From: Burkholderiaceae bacterium
Lineage (GTDB): Bacteria; Pseudomonadota; Gammaproteobacteria; Burkholderiales; Burkholderiaceae_E
Assembly: GCA_024235875.1 (NCBI GenBank)
Contig: JACKLP010000001.1
Location: 576,020 to 640,019 of the forward strand
Direction: 5' to 3'
DNA length: 64,000 nt
The notes beneath the pieces were generated by a model. That model was not told where the DNA came from, did no database searches, and saw only the letters and a list, made by a program, of their open reading frames with translations. Of the stretch, positions 46,298 through 55,240 are shown one piece after another. The number at the start of each line of letters is the position of its first letter. The stretch's first letter is position 1. The position numbers and the translations under genes are program-made.

Positions 46298-46923
46298 AGC
46301 TTCAAGGCGAACGCCTGTTGCCGGCCCCCGTCGACAGGACCTGGGTCGCATTGAACGACCCCGGCACTCTCAAGGCGTGCATTGCCGGCTGCCAGTCTCT
46401 CGACAAGACGAGCGATACGCAGTTCGTGGCAACGATGGCCGTGCGAATCGGCCCGGTCAATGCAAAGTTCAAGGGCAATCTCGAGTTGACCGACATCGTC
46501 CCAATGAAGTCATACACGATCAACTTCAATGGCCAGGGCGGTGTTGCAGGCTTTGGAAAAGGCTCCGCACAGGTTGCGTTGAGCCCCCAGGATGGGGGTA
46601 CGCTGCTCAACTACGTTGCCGATGCACAAGTCGGTGGCAAGCTCGCGCAGATCGGTTCTAGGCTCGTCGACGCAGCAGCCGCCAAGATCGCCGAGGATTT
46701 CTTCAAGGCATTCGAGGCGCAAGTGGGCAAGGCTGCGCCAGCCGCGGAGCCATCCGAGGCCGAGGTGGCGGCACCGCCGCCGCCGACCGCGGCGGCGGAA
46801 GGCCCTCCACCGGCCGTTCCAGCTCCGGTCCCCGTGCCGCAGGAACCGAGCGGCGGGTCCAAGCCCTGGCTATGGGTCGCGGTGGCCATCGTCATCGCGT
46901 TGTTGATCTACTATTTCCGCTGA
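46294..46923 (+). CDS. coxG: CoxG-like SRPBCC protein with C-terminal membrane anchor
   Basis: A 209-residue protein. Residues 1-145 are the SRPBCC/CoxG domain (MKLQGERLLPAPVDRTWVALND, LKACIAGCQSL). A linker (~148-185) is rich in proline, alanine and glutamate, and a final helix (~189-206, WLWVAVAIVIALLIYYF) anchors it in the membrane. CoxG recruits CO dehydrogenase to the cytoplasmic membrane in carboxidotrophs, which suggests the enzyme here also feeds the respiratory chain. AGGAAG precedes the ATG, which overlaps the coxE stop (ATGA). Confidence 0.9.
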   Translation: MKLQGERLLPAPVDRTWVALNDPGTLKACIAGCQSLDKTSDTQFVATMAVRIGPVNAKFKGNLELTDIVPMKSYTINFNGQGGVAGFGKGSAQVALSPQDGGTLLNYVADAQVGGKLAQIGSRLVDAAAAKIAEDFFKAFEAQVGKAAPAAEPSEAEVAAPPPPTAAAEGPPPAVPAPVPVPQEPSGGSKPWLWVAVAIVIALLIYYFR

Positions 46924-46986
46924 ACGCGCTGGCGCGGATGAGGGCATTTCAACCGACGGATTCGTCGATCGATCGGGAGTCAAGTC

Positions 46987-47979
46987 ATGGACAGTCTGGA
47001 TCTGCAAGTCCTGCAAACCGCACGAGCCTGGCGCACTGAGGGGCGCGCGGTTTGGCTCGTCACCGTGATCGAGACCTGGGGCTCGTCGCCGCGCCCGCCA
47101 GGTGCCTTGCTGGCCCTGCGCGACGACGGCCTGGTCGTCGGCTCGGTATCGGGCGGCTGCGTCGAAGACGATCTCATTGAACGGGTCCGTACCGGCGAGC
47201 GCGTCGCCGCGCCATCGCTGATCCTATACGGAGTCAGCAAGGAAGACGCGGCCCGGTTCGGCTTGCCTTGTGGCGGAACGTTGAGATTGGTCCAGGAACC
47301 CGTGACAGACGCCGGATGGATCGATGAAGTCCTCGAGCGAACCGGCCGCCATGAATTGGTCGCCCGGTTGCTGGATATCGACTCAGGCGTGCTCACGCTC
47401 GCCGCGGCGCGCCGCGGCGAGGCGTTCTCGTTCGATGGACGTACGATGCGATCGGTCTACGGCCCAAGATGGCGAGTGCTCGTGATCGGTGCCGGACAAC
47501 TGTCCCGCGTGTTCGCAGAGATCGCCAAGTCGGTCGACTTCGAAGTCACCTGCTGCGACCCACGAGAGGAGTACAACCTCACCTGGGACGTACCGAACAC
47601 TCGATTCACGAAGTCGATGCCAGACGACGCGATCGCGGAGATGCGGCTCGATCCGCATTGCGCCGTCGTCGCGGTGACGCACGATCCAAAGCTGGACGAT
47701 CTCGCGCTGATCGAGGCCCTGAAATCACCCGCGTTCTATGTCGGCGCCTTGGGATCACGCAACAACACGTCCAAGCGGCGCGAACGGATGCGGATGTTCG
47801 ACCTCTCCGAGGCCGAAATCGCCCGACTTCACGGACCGATCGGACTGGACATCGGCAGCAAGACACCCGCAGAGATCGCCGTCTCGATCGTCGCCGAGAT
47901 GGTCGCAGTAAGAAACGGGGTGGCGCTCAAGCAGAAAAAGCCGGTTCCCGCTGGCGAGTCCGCCAGCGCCACCGCTTGA
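46987..47979 (+). CDS. XdhC/CoxF-family Mo-cofactor maturation protein
   Basis: A 330-residue protein. The N-terminal XdhC_CoxI domain has VIETWGSSPRPPGALLAL and SGGCVEDDLIERV; the C-terminal Rossmann domain begins VLVIGAGQLSRVFAEIA and ends IGLDIGSKTPAEIAVSIVAEM. XdhC binds the molybdenum cofactor and protects or delivers it after sulfuration. CGGTL within the first domain (LPCGGTLRL) is the conserved cysteine. GGAG lies about 8 bases before the ATG. It starts 63 bases after coxG and completes the S-L-M-D-E-G-F set. Confidence 0.92.
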   Translation: MDSLDLQVLQTARAWRTEGRAVWLVTVIETWGSSPRPPGALLALRDDGLVVGSVSGGCVEDDLIERVRTGERVAAPSLILYGVSKEDAARFGLPCGGTLRLVQEPVTDAGWIDEVLERTGRHELVARLLDIDSGVLTLAAARRGEAFSFDGRTMRSVYGPRWRVLVIGAGQLSRVFAEIAKSVDFEVTCCDPREEYNLTWDVPNTRFTKSMPDDAIAEMRLDPHCAVVAVTHDPKLDDLALIEALKSPAFYVGALGSRNNTSKRRERMRMFDLSEAEIARLHGPIGLDIGSKTPAEIAVSIVAEMVAVRNGVALKQKKPVPAGESASATA

Positions 47980-48077
47980 GACCGGCTGCCGGCTTGTCGG
48001 CCCCGCGAACGCCAACGGACGAACCAGACGGCGAATCGACATCGCCAGGGCGCGGCCCCGATATCGTCGGGATCCGT

Positions 48078-49151
48078 ATGCGATACGAGATTGCACCGGA
48101 TCTCGTCGACAGCGATGGTCAGCTGGCGAACCCATTCTTCACCACACTGACCGCGATACGGAGCGAAGGTTCGATCGCCGCGGCAGCACGTCGCCTCGGC
48201 GTTTCCTATCGCTACCTCTGGGGGTACCTGCGCGACCGCGAGTCCGAATTCGGCCGCGAACTGATCCACTGGGACAAGGGTCGCGCGGCGCGCCTGACCG
48301 CGTTTGCCGAACGGCTGCTGTGGGCAGAGGCACGGATCATGGCGCGTCTGGCGCCGGCGATCGAGAACCTGCGAGCGGAAATCAGCCGCGAACTCAGCGT
48401 CGCGATCAATGACGACGTGACGATCATCGATTGCGCCGCCAGCCACGACCTGGCCTTGCTCGTGCTGCGCGAACTGTGCCGCGCCCAGGCTGATCTGCTG
48501 CTCGAGCTTCGCTTCGTCGGTAGCATCGATGCGCTCGGCGAACTCCGCCGGCATCGGTGCGCCTTCGCAGGAATCCATCTGCCACTCGGGCGCCCCGAGC
48601 TCGCACGTCGCGGATCGGCGATCCACCGGGCCTTCGGCCCATTGCTTCGACTCGGCAAGGAAAAGCTGTTGCGCACTGCCATCCGGACCCAGGGCTTGAT
48701 GGTTGCCAAGGCCAACCCGGCTTCAATCAAACATCTTCACGACCTGACCCGATCGCGCTTCGTGAACCGACCCGTGGGTACCGGGACCCGTGCGCTTCTC
48801 GACGAGTTGCTCGCCTCGATCGGTGTCGCGACCTCGGATGTACCGGGCTATGCGCACCAGGAATCGACGCATCTGGCTGTTGCCGCCTGCGTCGCGTCCG
48901 GACAGGCCGACGTGGGCTTCGGCATCGCCGCGGCCGCACACGCATACGGTCTCGACTTCATTCCAATGGTCGACGAACACTACTTCCTGGTGTGCGAAGC
49001 GCCGCTGATCGACTCCCCGGTGACCAGCCGCATCATCGAACTGCTCCGATCCAGAAGCTGGTCCGACGCGCTTGCTCGGCTGCCCGGTTATCGCGCCGAC
49101 GGCGCAGGTGACGTGGTTTCCTTGCGTCGAACCTTGCCCTGGTACGAGTAG
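48078..49151 (+). CDS. ModE-like HTH / periplasmic-binding-fold transcriptional regulator
   Basis: A 357-residue one-component regulator. Residues ~1-100 are a ModE/LysR-type winged helix (GSIAAAARRLGVSYRYLWGYL, then KGRAARLTAFAERLLWAE). Residues ~115-340 are the PBP-like domain (COG1910) that usually binds molybdate, tungstate or cofactor: CAASHDLALLVLRELC, KANPASIKHLHDLT, RFVNRPVGTGTRALLDELL and CVASGQADVGFGI. It sits between the cox-like operon and modABC, so probable targets are both, including the inverted repeat before coxS. The start is uncertain; the ATG at 48078 gives a typical N-terminus. Confidence 0.85.
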   Translation: MRYEIAPDLVDSDGQLANPFFTTLTAIRSEGSIAAAARRLGVSYRYLWGYLRDRESEFGRELIHWDKGRAARLTAFAERLLWAEARIMARLAPAIENLRAEISRELSVAINDDVTIIDCAASHDLALLVLRELCRAQADLLLELRFVGSIDALGELRRHRCAFAGIHLPLGRPELARRGSAIHRAFGPLLRLGKEKLLRTAIRTQGLMVAKANPASIKHLHDLTRSRFVNRPVGTGTRALLDELLASIGVATSDVPGYAHQESTHLAVAACVASGQADVGFGIAAAAHAYGLDFIPMVDEHYFLVCEAPLIDSPVTSRIIELLRSRSWSDALARLPGYRADGAGDVVSLRRTLPWYE

Positions 49152-49189
49152 TATCGAGTCGTCCTTGGCCGAACCACGGGCGGATCGAC

Positions 49190-50326
49190 TCAGTTTGGTG
49201 GTAGCGACCGATTCCGTCCCGGCGCCATGCGCCCAGGCGCAAGCGAAATGGCCCTTTCGTCGAGCGAGGTCGCTTTGATCATCGCGAACACCTCGTCGCC
49301 GACATCCAGGCCCAGCTCGTCGACCGATCGCCGGGTCACGAGCGCCAATAGACGACCGCCGCCCCTGAGCCCCAGCGCGACTCGGACGAGCGCACCGCCG
49401 TCGCCCTGGATACCGAGTATCTCGGACGCTAGAAGCGTACGTACGCTGACGTCTCGCGGACGCGATACCGCGATCGCCACATCGATGGCCCGGACCAGCA
49501 GCCGGTGGTTGTCCCCGATCCGTCCGATACGCCCCGGTACCGCAATGCGCCCGGACGGATGCGAGAAGTCGGTCATCCCATAGTGCTCGTCGAAGCCGGC
49601 GACCCGCACGTCGAGGATCGACACGGCCTCGAAGGCCTCGCTAACCGAGCGCCTTGGCGACGTCGCGAGCACCTCGGCAGGCGATCCGACTGCGATCGCC
49701 CGACCTCGATCCAAGACGACGACTTCGTCCACAAGCCGCGCAACCTCTTCGACCGCATGCGAGACGTAGACGAGCGGCAGCCGGAAATGGTCCCTGAGCG
49801 TTGCCAGGTAAGGCAAGATCTCGAGCTTCCGCTCATAGTCGAGCGAGGCCAACGGCTCGTCCATCAGCAGCAGCCTCGGCGCCGACAGCAGGGCGCGCCC
49901 GATGGCCACCCGTTGTCGCTCGCCTCCGGACAGGGTCGCTGGGCGCCGGTCGAGCAGTGGTGCAATTCCCAGCAATTCGACCACTTCATCGAACGTACCA
50001 CTTGCCGCAGGGCGGCCACGCGCCCGCGAGCCGAACCTGAGGTTCCCCTGGACGCTCAGGTGCGGAAACAGACGGGCATCCTGGAACACGAAACCGACCT
50101 GGCGTCGGTGCGCGGCGACCCACCTGCCGGCCTGCGTGTCGACGAAGACTTGACCGTCGACCACGATTCGGCCCGAGTCGGGGGCGAGCAGCCCCGCGAT
50201 CAGACCGAGCACCGTCGACTTGCCTGCGCCCGAGCGACCGAACAAGGCCACCGCGCGCTGCCGGGTCTCGAACGCCAGGTCCAGCGTGAATCCTGGACGG
50301 GACAGCCTCGCCTGGAACTCGATCAT
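49190..50326 (-). CDS. modC: molybdate/tungstate ABC transporter ATP-binding protein
   Basis: A 378-residue ATPase. The start MIEFQARLSRPGFTLDL at 50326 overlaps the modB stop (ATGA). Walker A is GRSGAGKST, the signature LSGGERQRVAIGRAL, Walker B LLLMDEPLASLD. After residue ~290 comes a TOBE domain (GRGGRLLALVTRRSVDELGLDVGDEV-like region) that binds oxyanion in ModC. Length is slightly above the usual ~352. Energises uptake with ModB. Convergent with the regulator gene, 38 bases apart. Confidence 0.93.
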   Translation of the reverse strand: MIEFQARLSRPGFTLDLAFETRQRAVALFGRSGAGKSTVLGLIAGLLAPDSGRIVVDGQVFVDTQAGRWVAAHRRQVGFVFQDARLFPHLSVQGNLRFGSRARGRPAASGTFDEVVELLGIAPLLDRRPATLSGGERQRVAIGRALLSAPRLLLMDEPLASLDYERKLEILPYLATLRDHFRLPLVYVSHAVEEVARLVDEVVVLDRGRAIAVGSPAEVLATSPRRSVSEAFEAVSILDVRVAGFDEHYGMTDFSHPSGRIAVPGRIGRIGDNHRLLVRAIDVAIAVSRPRDVSVRTLLASEILGIQGDGGALVRVALGLRGGGRLLALVTRRSVDELGLDVGDEVFAMIKATSLDERAISLAPGRMAPGRNRSLPPN

Positions 50327-51009
50327 CGCCGCCGCCCCGATGATCGGTGCGCGAGCCACTCGGAGGCGACCAACGCACACATCGAGATGCCGATCGCCAG
50401 CAGGGTCAGCCGAAGCGCCGCGCCCTCACCGCCCGGCACCTGGGTAAACGCGTAGATCGCGGCGGCCAGGGTCTGGGTTTCGCCCGGGATGTTCGATACG
50501 AAGGTGATCGTGGCGCCGAACTCCCCTAGCGACTTGGCAAAGCACAGCACGGCACCCGCGATCACGCTCGGGGCGGCCAGGGGCATCGTCACCGTGAAGA
50601 AGGTGCGCGTCGCGGAAGCCCCCAAGGTGGCGGCCGCCTGTTCCAGTCGCGTGTCGACGTTCTCGATGCCGAGCCGGATTGCCCGCACCAGCAACGGGAA
50701 CCCCATGACGGCGCTGGCCAGCGCCGCACCGGTCCATCGGAAAGAGAACACGATGCCGAACTCCGCCAGGGCGCTACCGATCCAGCCCTGCCTGCCGAAG
50801 GCCAGCAACAGCAGGTAGCCGGTGACCACGGGCGGCATCACCAGCGGCAGGTGCACCAGCCCATTCAACAGCCACTTGCCGGGGAATTCGCGACGGGCCA
50901 GCAGGTGGGCCAGCCCGATCGCCAGGGGCAAGGCGCACAAGGTGGCGACGATCGCCACCCGCAAGCTCAGTCGCAGTGCCGTGAGCTCGTCGGAGCCGAA
51001 CGCCATCAT
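50323..51009 (-). CDS. modB: molybdate ABC transporter permease
   Basis: A 228-residue inner-membrane permease with about five helices. LVHLPLVMPPVVTGYLLLLAFG near residue 52 and the coupling loop EQAAATLGASATRTFFTVTMPLA (~142-164) are ModB hallmarks; FAKSLGEFGATITFVSNIPGETQT is near-invariant in ModB. The ATG at 51009 overlaps the modA stop by four bases. Part of modABC. Confidence 0.94.
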   Translation of the reverse strand: MMAFGSDELTALRLSLRVAIVATLCALPLAIGLAHLLARREFPGKWLLNGLVHLPLVMPPVVTGYLLLLAFGRQGWIGSALAEFGIVFSFRWTGAALASAVMGFPLLVRAIRLGIENVDTRLEQAAATLGASATRTFFTVTMPLAAPSVIAGAVLCFAKSLGEFGATITFVSNIPGETQTLAAAIYAFTQVPGGEGAALRLTLLAIGISMCALVASEWLAHRSSGRRR

Positions 51010-51824
51010 TTCGGCACGGACACCGGTGCACCGAATCCGTAGCGCCGGAACACGGCCTGGCCAGCCGCGGAGGCCATGAAGTCGAGAAACTCGCGGGCCT
51101 GCGCACGGTGCCCCGAATGGACGGTGATGGCCGCGACGTAGCGGATCGACGGATGCGCCTTCACGGGGAACTCGGCCAGCACCCGCACCTTCGGCTCGAC
51201 CCTGGCGTCGGTTGCATAGACCACCCCGAGCGGGGCCTCGGCACGCGCGACCCAGGCCATGGCGATCCGCACGTTGTCGGCCTGGGCGATGCGCGACTTC
51301 AGTCGGTCCCAGACGCCCATTTTGTGCATCGCCGCTTGTGCATAGCGCCCCGCCGGTACCGAGCGAACATCTGCGAGCGCCAACCTCGCACCATCGCGAC
51401 TGGCGGCGAACGCGAGAAGCAACTGTTCGGGATCCCCGGGCGGCTTGCGAGATTCGGCCGGTGCGATCAGCACCAACCGGTTCGACGCGACCTCGCGCCG
51501 ACTGCCGGCGAGCACCGCCTGGCGCTCGACCAGGTAGTCGATCCAGGCTTGATCCGCACTGATGTACAGGTCGGCGGGCGCGCCGGCCTCAATCTGGCGA
51601 GCCAGCCGGGCACTACCCGCGTAGGAAATCCGGGGTCGTGGCGCGCCCCCATGGGCGAGCACCAGCGCGTCGAGCACTTCCTTCAGACTCGCGGCCGCGA
51701 ACACCAGCGCGCCCTGCGAAGAAGCGAAGCATGTCAGCGGCATCGCGAGGGCCAGGGCGAGCGCCGCGCCCCGGATCGCGCGGCCGGCGCCCCGGGCGAA
51801 CCCGGTCTCAGGTGTTCTGGACAA
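51006..51824 (-). CDS. modA: molybdate ABC transporter substrate-binding protein
   Basis: A periplasmic protein of about 272 residues. No ATG fits: the hydrophobic signal (RGAALALALAMPLTCFA) is preceded in frame by a TTG at 51824 inside the end of mrp, taken as the start although no Shine-Dalgarno is visible. The mature part LVFAAASLKEVLDALV, GSARLARQIEAGAPADLYISAD and EAPLGVVYATDARVEP matches ModA, with serines and tyrosine that hold the oxyanion. Overlaps mrp by 17 bases and modB by 4. Whether it prefers molybdate or tungstate cannot be read off; the AOR operon nearby makes tungstate relevant. Confidence 0.9.
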   Translation of the reverse strand: MSRTPETGFARGAGRAIRGAALALALAMPLTCFASSQGALVFAAASLKEVLDALVLAHGGAPRPRISYAGSARLARQIEAGAPADLYISADQAWIDYLVERQAVLAGSRREVASNRLVLIAPAESRKPPGDPEQLLLAFAASRDGARLALADVRSVPAGRYAQAAMHKMGVWDRLKSRIAQADNVRIAMAWVARAEAPLGVVYATDARVEPKVRVLAEFPVKAHPSIRYVAAITVHSGHRAQAREFLDFMASAAGQAVFRRYGFGAPVSVPK

Positions 51825-52896
51825 CGATCGACGGAAACTTCGACGACATGTCGCGCGCACGGTCTCCGATCTTGATCGCGATCCGCCGCGCGATGTCGCG
51901 ATACGTCTGGCCCAGCGCACCGTCGGGGTCCGCGGCCACGGTCGGCGTGCCGGAGTCGGCCTGCTCGCGAATCCGGATATCCAGCGGCAAGCCGCCCAGA
52001 TACTCGACGCCGTATTCCTCGGCCATTCGCGCGCCGCCCCCCTCCCCGAAGATGTGCTCGATGTGCCCGCATTTCGAGCACACGTGCATGGCCATGTTCT
52101 CGACCACACCCAGGATCGGGATGTCGACCTTCTCGAACATCTTCAGGCCCTTGCGCGCATCGAGCAACGCGATGTCCTGCGGGGTCGTGACGATCACGGC
52201 GCCGGTCACCGGGATCTTCTGGGCCAGCGTCAGGTGGATGTCGCCAGTGCCCGGCGGCATGTCCACGACCAGATAGTCGAGGTCGCGCCAGTTGGTGTCG
52301 CGCAGGAGCTGCTCCAGGGCCTGGGTCACCATCGGGCCGCGCCAGACCATCGGCGTGTCCAGGTCGATCATGAACCCGATCGACGACGCCTGCAGGCCAT
52401 GCCCCTCCATGGGCTCGAGGGTGCGGCCGTCGCGGGACTCCGGCCGACCGCTGATGCCCAGCATGGTGGGCATCGACGGGCCGTAGATATCGGCGTCCAG
52501 GATGCCGACGTTCGCCCCTTCGGCAGCGAGCGCGAGGGCGATGTTGGCCGCCGTGGTGCTCTTGCCCACGCCGCCCTTGCCGGATGCGACCGCCACGATG
52601 TTCTTGACGCCCGGCAGGGTCTTCACACCGCGCTGCACGGAGTGCGCCTGGATCTTCTGGACCACGGACACGCTGACATTGCCCACGCCCGGCAGCACCC
52701 GGATCGCGTCGATCGCAAGCCGCCGGATCGGCTCGATCTGGCTTCGCGCCGGGTATCCGAGCTCGATGTCCACCGAAACCGAGTCGGCATCGACCCCGAC
52801 GTTGCGCGCGGCCTTGGACGTGATCAAGTCCTTGCCAGTATTGGGATCGACGACACCCTGCAGGGCCTTCGTCACCGCCTCACGAGTCACAGTCAT
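51808..52896 (-). CDS. mrp: Mrp/NBP35-family iron-sulfur carrier ATPase
   Basis: A 362-residue P-loop protein (ApbC). Residues ~1-85 are a MIP18/DUF59 domain (VTKALQGVVDPNTGKDL). VASGKGGVGKSTTAANIALAL is the deviant Walker A; GILDADIYGPSMPTMLGI and VVDMPPGTGDIHLTLAQ follow. CSKCGH near residue 273 is the CxxC that binds the bridging [4Fe-4S] cluster. It delivers iron-sulfur clusters to apoproteins. Divergent from metG, as in many betaproteobacteria. modA overlaps its 3' end. Confidence 0.95.
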   Translation of the reverse strand: MTVTREAVTKALQGVVDPNTGKDLITSKAARNVGVDADSVSVDIELGYPARSQIEPIRRLAIDAIRVLPGVGNVSVSVVQKIQAHSVQRGVKTLPGVKNIVAVASGKGGVGKSTTAANIALALAAEGANVGILDADIYGPSMPTMLGISGRPESRDGRTLEPMEGHGLQASSIGFMIDLDTPMVWRGPMVTQALEQLLRDTNWRDLDYLVVDMPPGTGDIHLTLAQKIPVTGAVIVTTPQDIALLDARKGLKMFEKVDIPILGVVENMAMHVCSKCGHIEHIFGEGGGARMAEEYGVEYLGGLPLDIRIREQADSGTPTVAADPDGALGQTYRDIARRIAIKIGDRARDMSSKFPSIVVQNT

Positions 52897-53066
52897 CCAG
52901 CTCTCCGGTGCCGCCCTGGCGGCGTGTCCTTTGCCAAACCCGCAAGTCTAATGGATGGCCGCCGCTCCGGGCGCAAGCCACGGCGTCGACAGGGGCAAGG
53001 CCGCGCCGGCGGCCGCGGCTGGCTGGGATATCATTCAAGGTTCGATTTCCCGCGCTGAGCCTTTCC

Positions 53067-55172
53067 ATGTCGACCGCACCGAGCGCCGGGGCGCGCACCT
53101 TCTTCGTGACCACGGCCCTGCCCTATGCGAACGGCGCGTTCCATATCGGCCATATCATGGAGTACATCCAGGCCGACATCTGGGTGCGCTACCAACGATC
53201 GCGCGGGCATACGGTGCACTTCGTCGGGGCCGACGATGCGCACGGCGCCCCGATCATGATCGCGGCAGAGAAGGCGGGCAAGACGCCGCAGGACTTCGTC
53301 GCCGAGGTCGCCGCCGGGCGCAAGCCCTACCTGGACGGCTTCCAGATCGAGTTCGACCACTGGCACAGCACGGACACGCCCGAGAACGTCGAGCTGTCGC
53401 AATCGATCTATCTCGCGCTGAAGTCGCAGGGCCTGATCAACACCCGGACGATCGAGCAGTTCTTCGACCCGGTCAAGGGCATGTTCCTGCCGGATCGATA
53501 CATCAAGGGGCAGTGCCCCAAGTGCGGGGCCAAGGACCAATACGGGGATTCATGCGAAGTCTGCGGTGCGGTCTATTCGCCGACCGAGCTCGTCGAGCCC
53601 TATTCGGTCCTCAGCGGCGCGCGCCCCGAACTGCGATCGTCCGAGCATTTCTTCTTTTGCCTGTCCGATGCGCGATGCGTGGCCTTCCTGCGCGACTGGA
53701 CACGCGGCAGCGGCGGGCACGGTGGCCGACGCCTCCAGCCCGAGGTACTCGCCAAGGCGCAGGAGTGGCTCGGCGAAGACGAGGGAAAGCTGGCCGACTG
53801 GGACATCTCGCGCGATGCGCCCTACTTCGGGATCGAGATCCCGGATGCACCGGGCAAGTACTTCTATGTCTGGCTCGACGCACCGATCGGCTACCTGGCC
53901 TCGCTCAAGGCCTACTGTGCGCGATCGGGCATGGACTTCGACGCGCTGGTGGCGTCGCCCGACGTCGAGCAGGTGCATTTCATCGGCAAGGACATCATCT
54001 ACTTCCACGTGCTGTTCTGGCCGGCCATGCTGCACTTCGCCGGACGCAAGACGCCCGATCGGGTCAACGTCCACGGCTTCATCACCGTCAGCGGCGAGAA
54101 GATGAGCAAGAGCCGCGGCACCGGGATCTCGCCGCTGCGCTACCTGGAAGTCGGCATGAACCCGGACTGGCTGCGCTACTACATCGCGGCCAAGCTCAAC
54201 GGGCGGGTCGAGGACGTGGATTTCAATCCGGACGACTTCCTGGCCCGTGTCAACAGCGATCTGGTCGGCAAGCTGGTCAACATCGCGAGTCGTTGCGCGG
54301 GCTTCCTGACCAAGCGCTTCGATGGCGCCCTGTGCGCGCCGGAGCCCCAGGCGCTGGCCGGATTCGCCGCCAGCTGGGCAGGCGCCGACGCGGTCGGCAA
54401 GATGTACGAGGATCTCGACTACGGTCGCGCGGTGCGAGAGGTCATGCTCTACGCCGACGCGGTTAACCAGTATGTCGACGCACGCAAGCCCTGGGAGATC
54501 GCGCGCGATCCCGCTCGGGCGGCCGAGTTGCAGTCGGTCTGTTCGACGGCCCTCAATGGCTTCCGGGACCTGGTGCTGTTGTTGGCGCCGATCATCCCCG
54601 CCACGGCCGCCAGGGCGCTCGCCCAGATGAATGCCCAAGACGTCGGCTGGGCGCGAATCGGTGACGCATTTCCCGAGGGTCATCGAATCCAGCCGTTCGC
54701 CCATCTGATGGGCCGAGTCGAAGCCAAGATGATCGACCGTCTGCTCGGCATCGACGAGGCGCCCGAGACGGCGCCCGCCGCAGCGGGCGACAAGCGCCGT
54801 GCAAGCGCCGCCGGCGCGAGCGAGCAGGCCAAGGGCGGCGCGCCGTCCGAGATCTCGATCGACGACTTTTCGCGCATCGACCTTCGCGTTGCCCGCATCG
54901 TCGCCGCCGCGCCGGTCGAGGGCTCGAAGAAGCTGCTGCAACTGACGCTCGACCTGGGCGCGGAAGGCACTCGCAATGTCTTCTCGGGAATCAGCACGGC
55001 CTACCGCCCCGAGGATCTGGTCGGTCGACTCACGGTGGCCGTCGCCAATCTCGCCCCGCGAAAGATGAAGTTCGGTACGTCCGAGGCGATGGTCTTGTGC
55101 GCCGGCGACGACGCGGGACTCTACCTGCTCGGTGCCGACGAGGGCGCCGAGCCTGGCATGCGCGTGAGCTGA
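53067..55172 (+). CDS. metG: methionyl-tRNA synthetase
   Basis: A 701-residue class I synthetase. MSTAPSAGARTFFVTTALPYANG opens it; H26-I-G-H29 and K345-M-S-K-S349 are the ATP motifs. The zinc-binding knuckle is CPKCGAKDQYGDSCEVCG. After the anticodon-binding domain a linker (~565-590) leads to a C-terminal tRNA-binding/dimerisation domain (DDFSRIDLRVARIVAAAPVEGS), as in E. coli MetG. Start at 53067 chosen from the family N-terminus; the frame is open further upstream. Confidence 0.97.
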   Translation: MSTAPSAGARTFFVTTALPYANGAFHIGHIMEYIQADIWVRYQRSRGHTVHFVGADDAHGAPIMIAAEKAGKTPQDFVAEVAAGRKPYLDGFQIEFDHWHSTDTPENVELSQSIYLALKSQGLINTRTIEQFFDPVKGMFLPDRYIKGQCPKCGAKDQYGDSCEVCGAVYSPTELVEPYSVLSGARPELRSSEHFFFCLSDARCVAFLRDWTRGSGGHGGRRLQPEVLAKAQEWLGEDEGKLADWDISRDAPYFGIEIPDAPGKYFYVWLDAPIGYLASLKAYCARSGMDFDALVASPDVEQVHFIGKDIIYFHVLFWPAMLHFAGRKTPDRVNVHGFITVSGEKMSKSRGTGISPLRYLEVGMNPDWLRYYIAAKLNGRVEDVDFNPDDFLARVNSDLVGKLVNIASRCAGFLTKRFDGALCAPEPQALAGFAASWAGADAVGKMYEDLDYGRAVREVMLYADAVNQYVDARKPWEIARDPARAAELQSVCSTALNGFRDLVLLLAPIIPATAARALAQMNAQDVGWARIGDAFPEGHRIQPFAHLMGRVEAKMIDRLLGIDEAPETAPAAAGDKRRASAAGASEQAKGGAPSEISIDDFSRIDLRVARIVAAAPVEGSKKLLQLTLDLGAEGTRNVFSGISTAYRPEDLVGRLTVAVANLAPRKMKFGTSEAMVLCAGDDAGLYLLGADEGAEPGMRVS

Positions 55173-55240
55173 TCGGTGCCGCATGCGCGCCCCAACCCCC
55201 GGTCACGAGCCATCGTGACCCGTCGCCGGCCAGGATGCTG

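Noticed and set aside
40385..46923. Aerobic carboxidotrophy locus
   Set aside because: The large subunit lacks the AYRCSFR copper loop, so use of CO as an energy source is not supported.
53550..55184. 544-codon minus-strand frame opposite metG
   Set aside because: Antisense shadow of an unambiguous metG, with no independent domain.
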